Below are positions 47,901 through 59,423 of a stretch of 64,000 bases of DNA, piece after piece (position 1 is the first letter of the stretch; the number at the start of each line of letters is the position of its first letter). The notes under the pieces were generated by a model. It worked only from the letters and a program-made list of their open reading frames with translations, did no database searches and had not been told where the DNA came from. The translations under genes and the position numbers were made by a program. The stretch comes from Brachionus plicatilis (taxonomy: Eukaryota; Rotifera; Eurotatoria; Ploima; Brachionidae), in the NCBI GenBank assembly GCA_010279815.1, contig QEOQ01000246.1:303285-367284 (forward strand), in the 5' to 3' direction.

Positions 47901-50794
47901 CATAATATGATCATTGTTTGCGGAAGAAATTTAAAATTTAAAAAAGTGTCTAAAATCGAAATTATTAATTGAGACCACCGAAAAAATTAAATTTAAGCAA
48001 ATAATTTTTGACAAAAAATGAAAAAAAAATAAAAAGTTTTAACAAAAAAATTTAATCAGAGCTTAAAAAAAATTTTCTCCAAAAAGCACCTAATCAATTT
48101 TGAATTTTATTAGCTTTGTTTTCACGACAAAGAGAGAATTAGGAAAAAATTGTTTTCTCCACATTTAAAATATTAAAATTTTATTGAATAAAAATCTAAT
48201 TTAAATTCTATACATGAAACCGATTTCAACATTTTTTTTTATATTAAGAACCAAATAAATGAAGTATTACTTAAAAATTTTCACGAAAAAAGTTTAATCA
48301 CTATTCTAAAAATTTTCTAAAAAATTATACGGTTTAAACTTCGAGTTTCTTTTTAAACTAAATTTTATGTATTCATGATATATTCAGAAATTATTTCAGA
48401 TTACCATATTAATTCGAATAGAAGTATACAAAAATATAAAAAGTTTTCATTTCATATTGTAGTTTCTTTGTTTAAAATAAAAAAATGCTAATTTTAAAAG
48501 AAACTCTATTATTGAGTCGTACGAACTAAAAGAATAGTTTAAAGCCTGCAGTCTTTTTTTTTAATAAAGATAATTTATTTTATTAAAAAACAAAAATTAA
48601 AAATTTTATTATTTAATTTAAAATTAAATTTTTTTTATTCTTTAATTATTCAATCAGGTTTTTTTAAAATTTAAATCTGTCTCTAAATAAAAATTTTAAC
48701 CCAAAAAAATCTAAAAAAATCAAACTTTTAATTTTAAAACTTTAAGTTGTGTTAAATGATGAAAGTAAATCTGAATTGCCATTTATCCGCAAATCAATCG
48801 CAGAACTGCTCAATACCAACATAAACCAAGAATCATTCAACAATGAAATAGAGATAATTCTTAATCGTCTCAACTTTGATGAACTAAACATTCTACTTTA
48901 TCGTTGCTCCCAAGAAGAGACAAGCGAAGGTATATTTTCAGATGTGTACAATGTGCCAAACTATGGTCCACTTGTATATGCCGGCATCCAAGGCTTTATC
49001 AGCGTGATGGAACGTGAGCGTCTCACCAACAATCTTGGTCATCCATTGTTCCAGAACTTGCGCAATGGTGACTGGATACTGAATTACACTGCCGATAGAC
49101 TTAAAAAATACGCTCAACTAAACAACAGAGAAAACTTAATGGCCCTTCACCAATGGTTGTTCAGGCTCTTTGGTTCTCTTAGCCACCTTCCTCGATACCT
49201 AATCCCGGCTTACTTTGATCTAATCATATCCGGGTTGTATAACAAGTCTACTCAAAGATCTCTTTGGCTAATGAGTGCCAGTAATCAGCTGAACACAAAA
49301 TTGGAAAATTTTGATCTAATGAATGCTTCAAAATTTCTAGAGGGCCTTTGTTTGGCCGGAATTTCACTAGTAGGAAATTTGACCAGTGCCAAACTACCTG
49401 ACACAATTATTCGAACAGACACTGAGCCCAAATTATCTCTAAGTGCTGGCCTACCCCATTTCAGCACTACTTATATGCGCAATTGGGGCAGGGACACGTT
49501 CATCTCAATACCAGGTCTTTTGCTGTTGACAAACAGATTTACGGATGCCAAAAATTTAATCTTGTCCTACGGCTCTTGTCTAAGACACGGCCTAATACCC
49601 AATCTTTTGTCGGAAGGAAAATCAGCTAGATACAATTGTAGAGACTCTATTTGGTGGTGGTTGAAATCAGTCAAAGACTACACCGAATTGGCTCCCAATG
49701 GATATGAAATTCTAGATGATTCTATTTACAGACTCTATCCGACTGATGATTCTGAGCATCCGTCCCAAGAAGAATTAGCGAACCGAAAGGATTCGACTAA
49801 AATTCAGAAATTGTGTGATGTGATCCAAGAGGCCATGAGCGTTCACTTGAATGGTCTTAAATTCCGCGAGAGAAATGCTGGCACTCAGATTGATGACAGA
49901 ATGAAATCAGAGGGATTTAACAATGAGATTGGAGTTGATTTGGAGACTGGTTTTGTGTTTGGTGGAAATGAATGGAACGCTGGAACATGGATGGATAAAA
50001 TGGGAAGCTCGGAAAAAACAGGAAATACTGGTTTTCCGGCTACGCCAAGAGATGGAAGCGCGGTTGAACTTGTTGGTTTGTGTAGATGTGCACTTGAGTT
50101 TTTGGTTACAGCTAATGGTTGTGGAAAGTATCCATATGATGGAGTTGTGCTAAAATCAGCCAAGAAGATCACATGGTCCGAATGGGCCAAAAAAATTGAT
50201 GAAAATTTTGAAAAATATTTTTGGATTGGAGATGAGTGTAAGGACAATTTGGTTAATAGGCGCAATGTTTATAAGGATACGGTGAATTCAAGTCACAAGT
50301 GGACTGATTATCAGATGAGACCCAATTTTTTGATAGCTCTTGTGGTCGCACCGCAAATGGTGAGGCGAGAAAATGCTTTTAAGAGTTTGGAACAAGTCAA
50401 AAAATTTTTGATGAATGATCCGCACACTATTGGAATCAAAACTTTGGACGAAAGCGATTTCAATTACAATGGTTACTATGACAATTCAAATGATTCGGGT
50501 GACAGACGTGTGGCTCAAGGTTTTAACTATCACAATGGACCCGAGTGGCTTTGGCCGGTTGGTTTCTATCTTAGATCACTGCTAATGTATTCGAATGATA
50601 AAGAAAATGTTTTGAGGTATGTTAAAAAGCATTTGGGAAAATTGTACGATACCATGTTTTCTAATGATTGGCGAAGTTTGCCAGAGTTGACAAATAAAGA
50701 TGGACAAGTGTGTAGCCATAGTTGTGTGTCACAAGCGTGGAGTTTGGCCACTATTTTAGAATTAGCTCATGATTTAAGCAAATTAGATGATTAA
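44932..50794 (+). CDS. AGL: Glycogen debranching enzyme (4-alpha-glucanotransferase / amylo-1,6-glucosidase)
   Basis: Cytosolic bifunctional enzyme that removes glycogen branch points after phosphorylase action. Two exons (44932-47542, 48747-50794; phase G|TT) give 1,552 residues, close to human AGL (1,532). The transferase half (GH13-like) has GYNMIHFTPVQGLS, SLCDLVYNHMSNDS, the nucleophile region GVRLDNCHSTP (Asp near residue 562) and the acid/base IAELFTNSE (Glu near 591), and GSTRGFDELVPHHI. The glucosidase half (GH133) has LPHFSTTYMRNWGRDTFISI, ARYNCRDSIWWW, FGGNEWNAGTWMDKMG, GFPATPRDGSAVELVGL and FNYHNGPEWLWPVGFYLR. No key residue is missing. One intron of 1.2 kb lies exactly at the boundary between the two catalytic halves. 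Confidence 0.97.
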
Positions 50795-52329
50795 TTTATT
50801 TAGTATTTTTTAAAGTTAGAATTTAATTCGATTTTAATATTTTTACTTTTAAAATAAAAAATTTAGTGATTTTAGTATTTTTAGATTTTCATTTAAAAGA
50901 GAATCCGAGTAAAAAAAAATAAAATCATCATATTTCTCATTTTGGAACCTCTCAATTAGATGGACACTTGTTCACCTATTATCACTTATTATCTTGTTCA
51001 CCTGACCAAAAAATGTTCACTAATTTTTTGTGAAATTTTAACTTAAATGCTAGAACAATACAATCCATCATTGAAGTGCCAAAGCAAGAATATACAAGAT
51101 TAAAAAGGGATGATTTAATTGAAAAACTTTTATAAATAAATTTTATAAACATTTGAATTACCTTTTAATTAATCTTTTTATCCTAGGGTATTGTGGAATT
51201 CATATACAAATTGAACAATAATTCTTCCTTTTTTAATGAACTAAAATTAAAGTCAATAAAAAACACTTAGAAGAATACTGATCAAATCTTAAATTTTAAA
51301 GTCAAATTAAAGTCAGACTTTGACTTTTCTCCAGTTTGATTTTAGATTTTGACTTTTGACTCGGCATAAAATTTGATTTTTAGAAATAGTTGATTCAATA
51401 AAGCTATTTAAAAGTTACTAGATATTTTTTTCCACAAATATCCTTTATTTATGCAAATAAATAAAAATTATCTAAATTAACTACAGTATGCTAAAACTTA
51501 TTTGTATTTTTTGTTTCTCTTTTTTTGATTCCTTTTTTCTTTCTTGTTCCTTTTAGAAAGATAAACAAACTGTTTTGATAACACTCAAAGGCTGAAGATT
51601 TTTTTCGATCCTTTTTGTTACCTCTTTCTTTACTTTCTTTCTGTATGGAAATAATAACATTCTAAAACAAATATCAATTAATTTCAATGTTTTTTTGATT
51701 TTATATTTTATTGAAAAAAAAATTCAAAAATAAATTAAAATTATTGAACGAAAAAGATCAAAAATTTCCTCTCAGTTTTCTGAGTTTTAATGAATTCAAC
51801 TATCAAATAAACTGATTTCTTCAATAATTTTTTTATTAAATTTTAATTTAAATTCAAAAAATTCCGAAAAAAAATTTTTTTCTTTATACTGACAATTCTG
51901 ACCATTTAAAAAAATAAAGGAAAATATTAATTTATAATCTCAACAAACACCTTAAAGTTTAAGTCAGATAAAGTGAGTCATTGAAACCACGTAAAGTCGA
52001 ATTAAGTAAAGTTAAGCATTTCTTCAATATTTTTTTTATTTGAATTCAAAATTTTCATATTTATTGTGATCGATTTATCCAATACTCCAGATATTTAGAT
52101 ATTTCTAATTTTAGTCTGAAAAATACAATAATTAGATGACTGAATTACGAAATGGTAAAAATGTCATTCAAAAGCTTGGCAAAATCATTGTGCAGTCTTA
52201 AAAAAAGTTGCCAATTCTCAAAATCAAAAAAATTATCATTTAATTAAAATTTTAGAGACTATAAAGGACAATAATACTTTTTATTTGAAAAAATTTTACA
52301 CACACAAATTCTATACAAAAAGATCAAAT
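50795..52329. other. Intergenic between AGL and NOL4-family gene (convergent)
   Basis: AATAAA lies about 60 nt after the AGL stop. A segment rich in GACTTT/AAAGTC (51295-51375) resembles internal sequence of the CAGAGTTG elements at 57446 and 60787. Otherwise AT-rich without features. Confidence 0.45.
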
Positions 52330-55139
52330 TTAATTTTCACTAATTTCATTAATAATTTGTTCCAATTCATCGGCTGATCGGCTCAAAAACGCAGCTGATT
52401 CTCTGTAGCTATTGATCAACGATTTGACAGTCTGGATTTCTGAACTGCTCAATTTGGACAGTTTGCTGCTTAGCTTAAACTTTGACGAGGCCAATGATGA
52501 TGTTAAAGTGTTCTCGTTCTTACTTGTCTGAATTCTCATGGACTGTGTCGAAATTGTCTTATTACCATTTTGTTGCTGTTTGCTCTCTTGCGGAATATCT
52601 TTTTTAGTTCCTGTTGGCGGAACAAACGATTGTGTCGAGGGAAAATTTGGCTTGAAAAAATTAGAGAAAGAGTTGAAGTTGTTTAGATAGGGATTTGTTG
52701 GAAGCGAGCTAAAGTCTGGAAATCTTATCAGAGGATTACTATTGGCAGCCAGTCGCAAAAATTCCGGATCTATCAGACCAGGATTCCATGTACTGAAGGG
52801 ACTATATGATGAATTAGCCGCTGGCGAGGACTTGCTTGGCTGAGTCTTAAAGTCAAACATAGATGCCTTTGGAATATCTGTAGATGTTTTGATTTTTTTA
52901 TGTGAACTTTTGGTGTCTGCTTTAATCGAGTGTTTTTGTGATGATGCTGATGAAGATGATGAAGAAGGAGATGGGATGGAATTGTAGCCAGATGAGGAAC
53001 TAGCTCTAGATGGCTTGGATTCAGCTTGACAAATGTTTAGATCTAGTTCACTCAAGCTATGATCAAACTCATAGATAGAAAACACTTTTTTTGCTGTTTT
53101 GATCAGAAGGTTTTTTCCAATTGTTGAAAATTTTTTCAAACTTTTGTCAAGTATTTGTCTTGCTAAACGATCGAAATCTTCTCTTGAATTGTTTAAATCA
53201 CTTAGATTATTGTTGATAAGAGACTTTAAGTATTCACTAAGATCAGTTTCGCTTGAATTCTCTGAATTTATTGAATCATTTAGCTCACTGTCCGCTTCCT
53301 TGTCAATTCTTAGCCCTGAACCATTATCTTCGTCCATATTTGAATCATCTTGTTTCTCACTCTTTAATTTATATTTAATTCATTTATTAAAATTTTATTT
53401 CTTTCTTGTTAATTTGTTTATTGATTAAAAATTTATATTAAGTAATCTTTTTTTTTTAGAAAAAAACAGAACATTCTGCACAGATTTTAAGTCTTCTAGT
53501 TTTAATGATAATTTGTTTTATTGTAAATATTTAAAATAGAATTAAGTGATCTAAAATTAATAATTGATGAAGAATTCAAGTATTTCAAAATTACGTTTCG
53601 GATAGTTGAGACCATTTTAAGACGCAAAAAGAGGCGATTGTTAATAATTAATTTGAGACTTTTTTAAATTTTGATTTCTTAAAAAAAAATTATTTTTTTT
53701 GAATATGCTATCTGAATTTAAAATTTTAATTTGCTTCTAAATAAAATACAAAAAAAGGATTTTTAATCATAGCATATTTTTTTTTTAATTAAAGGTCTAA
53801 TTATTTGTTAAAAAATTCGGGGAGTTTTTTTATTGAGTGTTTTTGCATTTATAGTAAAATAGAGCAAATTTAGTTTTAAATTTTTTAAATATATCAAAAA
53901 ATTTTTTTGAATTAAATTTAAAATTATAAACAAACTTTTATTTGGAACTAAGAAAAAGAAAGCAAAACTTCCTGCTTTAATAAATATAAATTATTTAACT
54001 TTAACCTTGTGATTAAATACTTACAATTCACCTCTTATAAATATTGTAAAAATGTTTTGACTCATTAACAATATTTAAGAAAAAATTCAAAATTCAAAAT
54101 TTAAATTAAAATTTAAATTTTTTGTTTCTTAATATATTGAAAGAGATCAAAATATTGAATATTCATATAGAAAATTTAATTGTTGAAAATTTTTTTTTTC
54201 TGATTAATTGTTTCCTGGAAACAGTTTTATCATACAAATAGAAAAATAAATGCTCGAATATTTCTTATTTCGGTGTATTCGAGAGATAGTTTTTATTTTT
54301 AAATTGTTTGGAAGTTCCTGATTTTTATCATACTCATGGATTATCAAAGAAGAAAAAAATCTTTCAACAATTAAATAAATTAGATAAATATTCGAAAGCT
54401 TTAAAAAATTTATAAAAAATTTTACAGTGCAGATACAGAAGATGATATCAAAACAGGCTATTTTAAATAAATTATATTTAAAATGACCATTTAGTGGAGA
54501 ATTTTTTTTATATGAATTTAATTTTTGCACAAACAACTTTTTATATGTATTGCCTATGGGGCTTAAACATTTTTTAAATAAATAAATAAATATGCCATTT
54601 TCAGATTTTAATTAATTAAAAACAAATTTTTGAATATTCATTTTTAATTCTTGAAATAAAAATTAATTTTTTCTCATTTAAATTCAAAATAATGAGCCAA
54701 TTTTTATTAGATTTAATTTAAGCTAAGTATATAACTTTATTTTTGACTTTTTTTCTTTTATTTTTTGATATTGATTTTTCGCCCAATATAGATTTTTCGC
54801 CCAATAAATTTTAATATTTTTTTTTTTTTTTTTAATTATTTTTTATATAACAATTTTCTACAAAATATCACTAAATTTTTTTTACATTGTAGCGTGTCAA
54901 GAGTGTTTAAACGAAGGCTAAAGCTATTCGGAAAAACCCTGGGGAAACCCAAAATTATTTAATTAATTAAAAAAAAAAAAATTTCTTCCCTATTTAGAAA
55001 TTTGATAAAAAAAAACCTTTAATCAATAATTGACATAAATTTATTTAAAAACAATTAAATTACTTACCATTATTTTTGAAATGGAATAAAAACTATTCTT
55101 GAAGCTATCGCTGTTTTCATTGTCAATTTTTTCGTTCAT
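52330..55139 (-). CDS. NOL4: NOL4/NOL4L-family nuclear protein
   Basis: Exons 55139-55068 (24 codons, ends ATG|GTAAGT) and 53361-52330 join in phase 0 to give 367 residues. The C-terminal 40 residues (SSSEIQTVKSLINSYRESAA, then FLSRSADELEQII) closely match the end of vertebrate NOL4/NOL4L, which is the basis of the call. Upstream there is a charged helical block (DFDRLARQILDKSLKKF, LLIKTAKKVFSIYEF) and a long Ser/Pro/Asn-rich disordered middle with a poly-Ser tract. Vertebrate NOL4 is longer (over 600). In vertebrates the family is neural-enriched and nuclear, with poorly known function. The 1.7-kb intron contains an unrelated 110-codon chance frame at 54204-54536 and AT-rich filler. AAG directly precedes the ATG. 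Confidence 0.75.
54912..54930. repeat. AGCTAAAGCT-type hairpin copy
   Basis: CGAAGGCTAAAGCTATTCG: 4-bp stem CGAA/TTCG around the GGCTAAAGCTA loop shared with copies at 4313, 5818, 22670 (minus) and 41040. It lies in the NOL4-family intron. Confidence 0.5.
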
Positions 55140-57445
55140 CTTAACTTTAATTAATTTAAAGTGCGTTTTCTAAAAAAAAAATAATAAATTAAAAGTTTAT
55201 AAGCCTATACGTAAGCAGCGTTCAATATCTAATTATAATTTAATATACTTTTATTTAGATCATAAACATGAATTATTTTATTTATTTTGATTATTGATTT
55301 TGGCTTATTAAATAAAAGAATAAAGCAAAATAATTAATTTCCTTTTTAATTCTTTTTTCGTCGATTTATATTTACCTTTTTAAACGATTAAAGCATATAA
55401 ATCTGCTTTAAAAAATCTTCTTTTTTTTTTAGAAGCCAAATTTTATCCATAACCAAAAAACATAGATTTATTCAACTCTAATCATTCGATTAGACTTGAT
55501 TGATTAATGTTGATAAGCTAATTTATTAGCTCTCTCGAGCGAAATAATCTAGCTAAACACATTTTTTGTTCAGATCGCACCAGATTGTCGGAGTCTTACA
55601 ATGCAATGTAGTTTGGAAACTAATATTTTGGTGAAAAAGCCAAAATTAAGATTGATAGACCCATCATCATGGCACAGATAGAAGCAAAAAAACTAATCAC
55701 AATTAAATTATGCACAGCTCTTCTTTATTTGATGAATCTGAAACTAATTTACTTTTTTGAGTCTGGCTTTGGCTGGATTAACTTCCTTTAAAAGATTAAT
55801 TTAAAACTTATTTTTTTGCTTTTACGATCAAAATAACAAGAATTTCATGGGATACAAAAAAAAATTAATTTTTTTTTATCACGCTAAAAAAATTTAGCTT
55901 TTTTTGTTATTTAATTAAAAACAATTTTTTTTATTTTTTTTTTATTGATGACCCTTAGAAAAAAATTTTTTTTCTCTAAAATAAACTTTGAACTATTTAG
56001 AAAAATTAATTGAAAAATTTTTTGCCTTTTGCTGGTCTTTTTTTTTATTTAATATAAATTATAGCTTTGAGTTTTATTACTCGCATAAGGAAATAAACTA
56101 GACAACAAGTTAAATTAGCTAAAAAGCTATTTGTGACAATAAAATGCCGAACTTATTTAAATTTAAGCTTTATTTTAGTTCGGATTTTATTATCGATTTT
56201 TTGCTTTAATAGCAGTCATTGCTAATTGCTGCCAAAGAATGAAAAAATATTGCAAGTAAACTTTCTTTTACAAAGCCATAGAGAGCTAAACATTGAAAGA
56301 GAAAAAAAAAAAGAGAGAGAGAAAGAGAATCTAAAAAGAGAACTTGAATAAATTTAATTAGTTAAAATATGTAAATTAATCAAAAAATGAGAAAGCTTGA
56401 GAGGAACGAAGAGTGGATAAAAAGTATTTTATTTATGTTGCTTGCGAGGAATTTTATAAATTTGTTAATTATCTACTTTGTTTGAATTGAAATCAGATTT
56501 TTAAAATGAAATTAGACGATTTCCTAAAGCGTCGTTTGTGCCTCTTATCTAACTTCATTTTCCTCGAGCAGTCACTCATCACATGGATGTATTGAAAATG
56601 CAGCCCACTGATATTTGCTGTGTTCACTTGGGTAGAAGGCGGCTTACTCCTACTAAATGATATTTAAATAAGCAGCCCTATATGGGTCATTTGTTTAGCG
56701 TGTAATTTATCAATAAAGGTTAGAAAAATTGGTTTAATTACTAAAATAAGAAAACAAACTATTTGTGGTTTATTTTCTCATTTTTGGGTGCCTAAACAAA
56801 AAGTAAAACTAGCATTGTGATAAAAACAAAATATTTGGTTTTTGAGTGCTTAAGAAAGCGAAATTTGATATTCTTTATTTAAAAAATGCAGGGTCAAGTT
56901 AATGCACTTAACCATTTTTGTTTTAGTCACTAGAAAAATTTAAAAATGAATATTTTTATTTGTTGATAAATCGATTTTCTTGGCTTTCTTCCGTTTTCTA
57001 AAATGATTTAGCAAAGAGAAAACATTTTTTATTTTTATTTCGTGATCAATAATTTGATATGAATACAATCGTTAAATTTAATACTTTTTTCCGTCTTTGT
57101 TGAGCAAAAAGATTGACGATTAGCTGCATTTTCTTTTTAGTTTAAGTTCTGATTTCCGCTATTTTAAATTGGGCAAATAAAATTTGTTTTAAATTTCAAT
57201 AAAACAAGTCGCTGCTTCAACAACAAAAAAATTGTAACAAACATCTTAATACAATTGTTTATTTCATTCAAAAAAAGGATATTTTTTGATGCAGACAACG
57301 ATTTGGGTTTTCTGAACATTTGTATTGAGAATCAAAATTTTTATTCTAAGTTAAAAGCTTACTCTAATTTTTTCTACATCATATAAAGCTATGCGGAATG
57401 GTTATTGTTTTTTACTATTTTTCCTCAAATTTTACCATTATTTAC
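55140..57445. other. Upstream region of the NOL4-family gene
   Basis: Mostly AT-rich, with two GC-elevated non-coding patches: 55540-55740 and 56510-56730. The second includes CCTATATGGG (a CArG-like box with one departure from consensus) and several TAAT cores. No open frame fits them, so they may be regulatory. A purine run AGAGAGAGAGAAAGAG lies near 56313. Confidence 0.4.
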
Positions 57446-57603
57446 CAGAGTTGTGTAAAAGTCACAAGTCAAGTCCAAGTCCGGGCTTTAAAATTTTGAA
57501 TACTGAAGAAGAATTGTCAAGACTTTTGATGAATCCTGATCTAGCAAATTTAAAAAAAAAAGTCCGGACTTAGACTTTTATTTGGAAGTTTTAAACAACT
57601 CTG
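57446..57603. mobile_element. 158-bp hAT-type MITE with exact 8-bp target duplication
   Basis: Starts CAGAGTTGTG and ends CAACTCTG; about 40 bp at each end are inverted repeats that also share AAAAGTC and AAGTCCGG. The flanks are identical 8-mers TTATTTAC (57438-57445 and 57604-57611), the hallmark of hAT insertion. It is too short to encode transposase. A 60-codon frame at 57391-57573 crosses the insertion and is not a gene. Confidence 0.9.
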
Positions 57604-57639
57604 TTATTTACCTATTTTTACCTTTGTCAAAATTGAATT

Positions 57640-57840
57640 TAACGTAAATTTACGTAAAAAAAGTAAAATTTTTTAAATGCCAATTTTTGAATTATTTCAA
57701 AAGCAAAAATGGAAAAAATAGAAAAGTTTACTAAAAAAATGCATTTATTCAAAATTTTTTGGCCTTTTTTGGTTTTAAAAATATTTAATAATATTTTACG
57801 TAAATTAATGTAAATTTCCGTAAATTTACTTTTTTAGTTT
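57640..57840. repeat. TTTACGTAAA-rich inverted repeat
   Basis: AACGTAAATTTACGTAAA near 57640 and ATTTTACGTAAATTAATG plus CCGTAAATTTAC near 57794-57830 form imperfect inverted ends. Similar TACGTAAAATTACGTAA sequence occurs near 37390 and 41665, so it may be a dispersed family. Confidence 0.4.
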
Positions 57841-57849
57841 TTTAGTTTC

Positions 57850-59040
57850 CATTTTTTAAAATTATTTCAGATTTTTAAAATTTTTTTTTTATTTCAAAAA
57901 TCAAAATACTAAGAACCCAATGTAAAATTTCCGAATTCAAAAAAAAAATTCAGTAAATAAAATTAAGAATTTTGCTATCATACTGAGTCAAATTTTATTA
58001 ATTTACAAGAAAATGAAAATAATATTTATTAAATTACCAACTAAACCATTTTACACCAGAACCCCATGGGGTGGTTTGCAAGTTTTTACGCTTTTATCAA
58101 ATAGATTTTCCATGTTAAAATTTTTAAATTTTATTTATTTACATTCTAAAATGACAATGATGCTTTAAATAATTATTTGTTTTGTTATTAAAATTAGGTA
58201 ATTAGCTAACTTTTTTTCACACTTTGGTTTTTTTAATAATAAGATTTCAATGAATTTCAATTTTCTTTCAAGTTTATATCCTATACATTTCACATTTCAC
58301 ATTGACATTCTTATTTTCAATTACTTTTAAATTCTGAAAAATACAAAAAATTCTTCACATATTTTAAAATAAATAAACAGAATAAAATATTAAAACTAAA
58401 TTTCTTAAAAGAAAGCGAAATATATTTTAAATACCTACAAACTACACTGAAAAAAAAGCGGTTAAGATTATATAAAGAATAAGTTTTTAATTTAAGTAAC
58501 TATTTTTTTTCACATCATGTAAAACCAGAAGGTAAAGTTTGACATATTTAAAGAAAAAAAAATTTTGATAATTTCTCTGGAATCAAAATTTTAAATTTAA
58601 TTTGCAAAGGTTTTCTTTTTCTAATTAAATTTTTATTGTCAAATAGAGCTAGTTTAATATTTAATTTCTAAAAATTTTTCTTTTTACATTAAATTCATAT
58701 TTCTCTAAATCCTTTAGAGGCCATTGCACTTTGTTCATTATAAAATTTATCATTAACTAATTGAATAATGTTTGCTATAACCAAAATTAAATCTATATAT
58801 TTTTGCATTAAAAAAAAATTTTCAAATGTACAAATCTTTTGGTTAAATAAAATTTAATTCAATTTTAAATCGTTTTATTTTTTTTATTCATTTGCTAATT
58901 TATTTTTAATAAAAAAAATTAAAAAATTCTCTATTAATTCCCTTAAATACTCATTTAAAAGGAAATTTAATTAAATTTTTTTAATTGTAGAATAAATTAA
59001 ATTTGTTCTATTAAATTTTAAAGGTTAAAAATATATAACC
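57850..59040. other. Gene-free AT-rich stretch
   Basis: No open frame, RNA gene or repeat structure that I can support; the same holds for 59430-60600 apart from possible GTGACCA/TAGTCAC fragments near 60008 and 60070, and for 62890-63125. Confidence 0.5.
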
Positions 59041-59044
59041 AAAA

Positions 59045-59423
59045 TGGCAAGTTGAAGTTTATGATCAATTTTCGATGCTCAAAATAATCAAATCAAACTA
59101 AAACTATAAAACAAATTTTAAATTTTTAATAAAATTAGTGCAGAGGTAAATTTTTTGTTTTAACATACTTTGTTAAATCTAATGATAAAATCTGGAAAAG
59201 TCTGCAAAAAATTATCCACTTAAAATAGCATCATTTTGATGGTGTGCATTCTGCATTGTGCATTTTGATATTGCAGAGTTTATTTTTTTATTTAACATAG
59301 TATGATAAATCCAAAAATGTATCTCTGAATCATTTATATTAGGAAATAACAATTTATTTAATAGTTTTAATTTAATTTGATCATTTTGAGCATCAAAAAT
59401 TGATCATAAACTTCAAATTGCCA
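59045..59423. mobile_element. Foldback element with 63-bp arms
   Basis: Left arm 59045-59107 and right arm 59361-59423 are inverted repeats with 5 mismatches in 63, beginning TGGCAAGTTGAAGTTTATGA. The interior of about 250 bp is non-coding. No clear target duplication, so the ends may extend a few bases (CCAAAATGGC / GCCACCAAAA). Confidence 0.75.

Noticed and set aside
54204..54536. 110-codon minus-strand frame in the NOL4-family intron
   Set aside because: Phe/Ile/Lys-rich, no motif, no coding composition; considered a decayed transposase but no support seen.
57391..57573. 60-codon plus-strand frame
   Set aside because: Crosses the boundary of a MITE insertion with target duplication.
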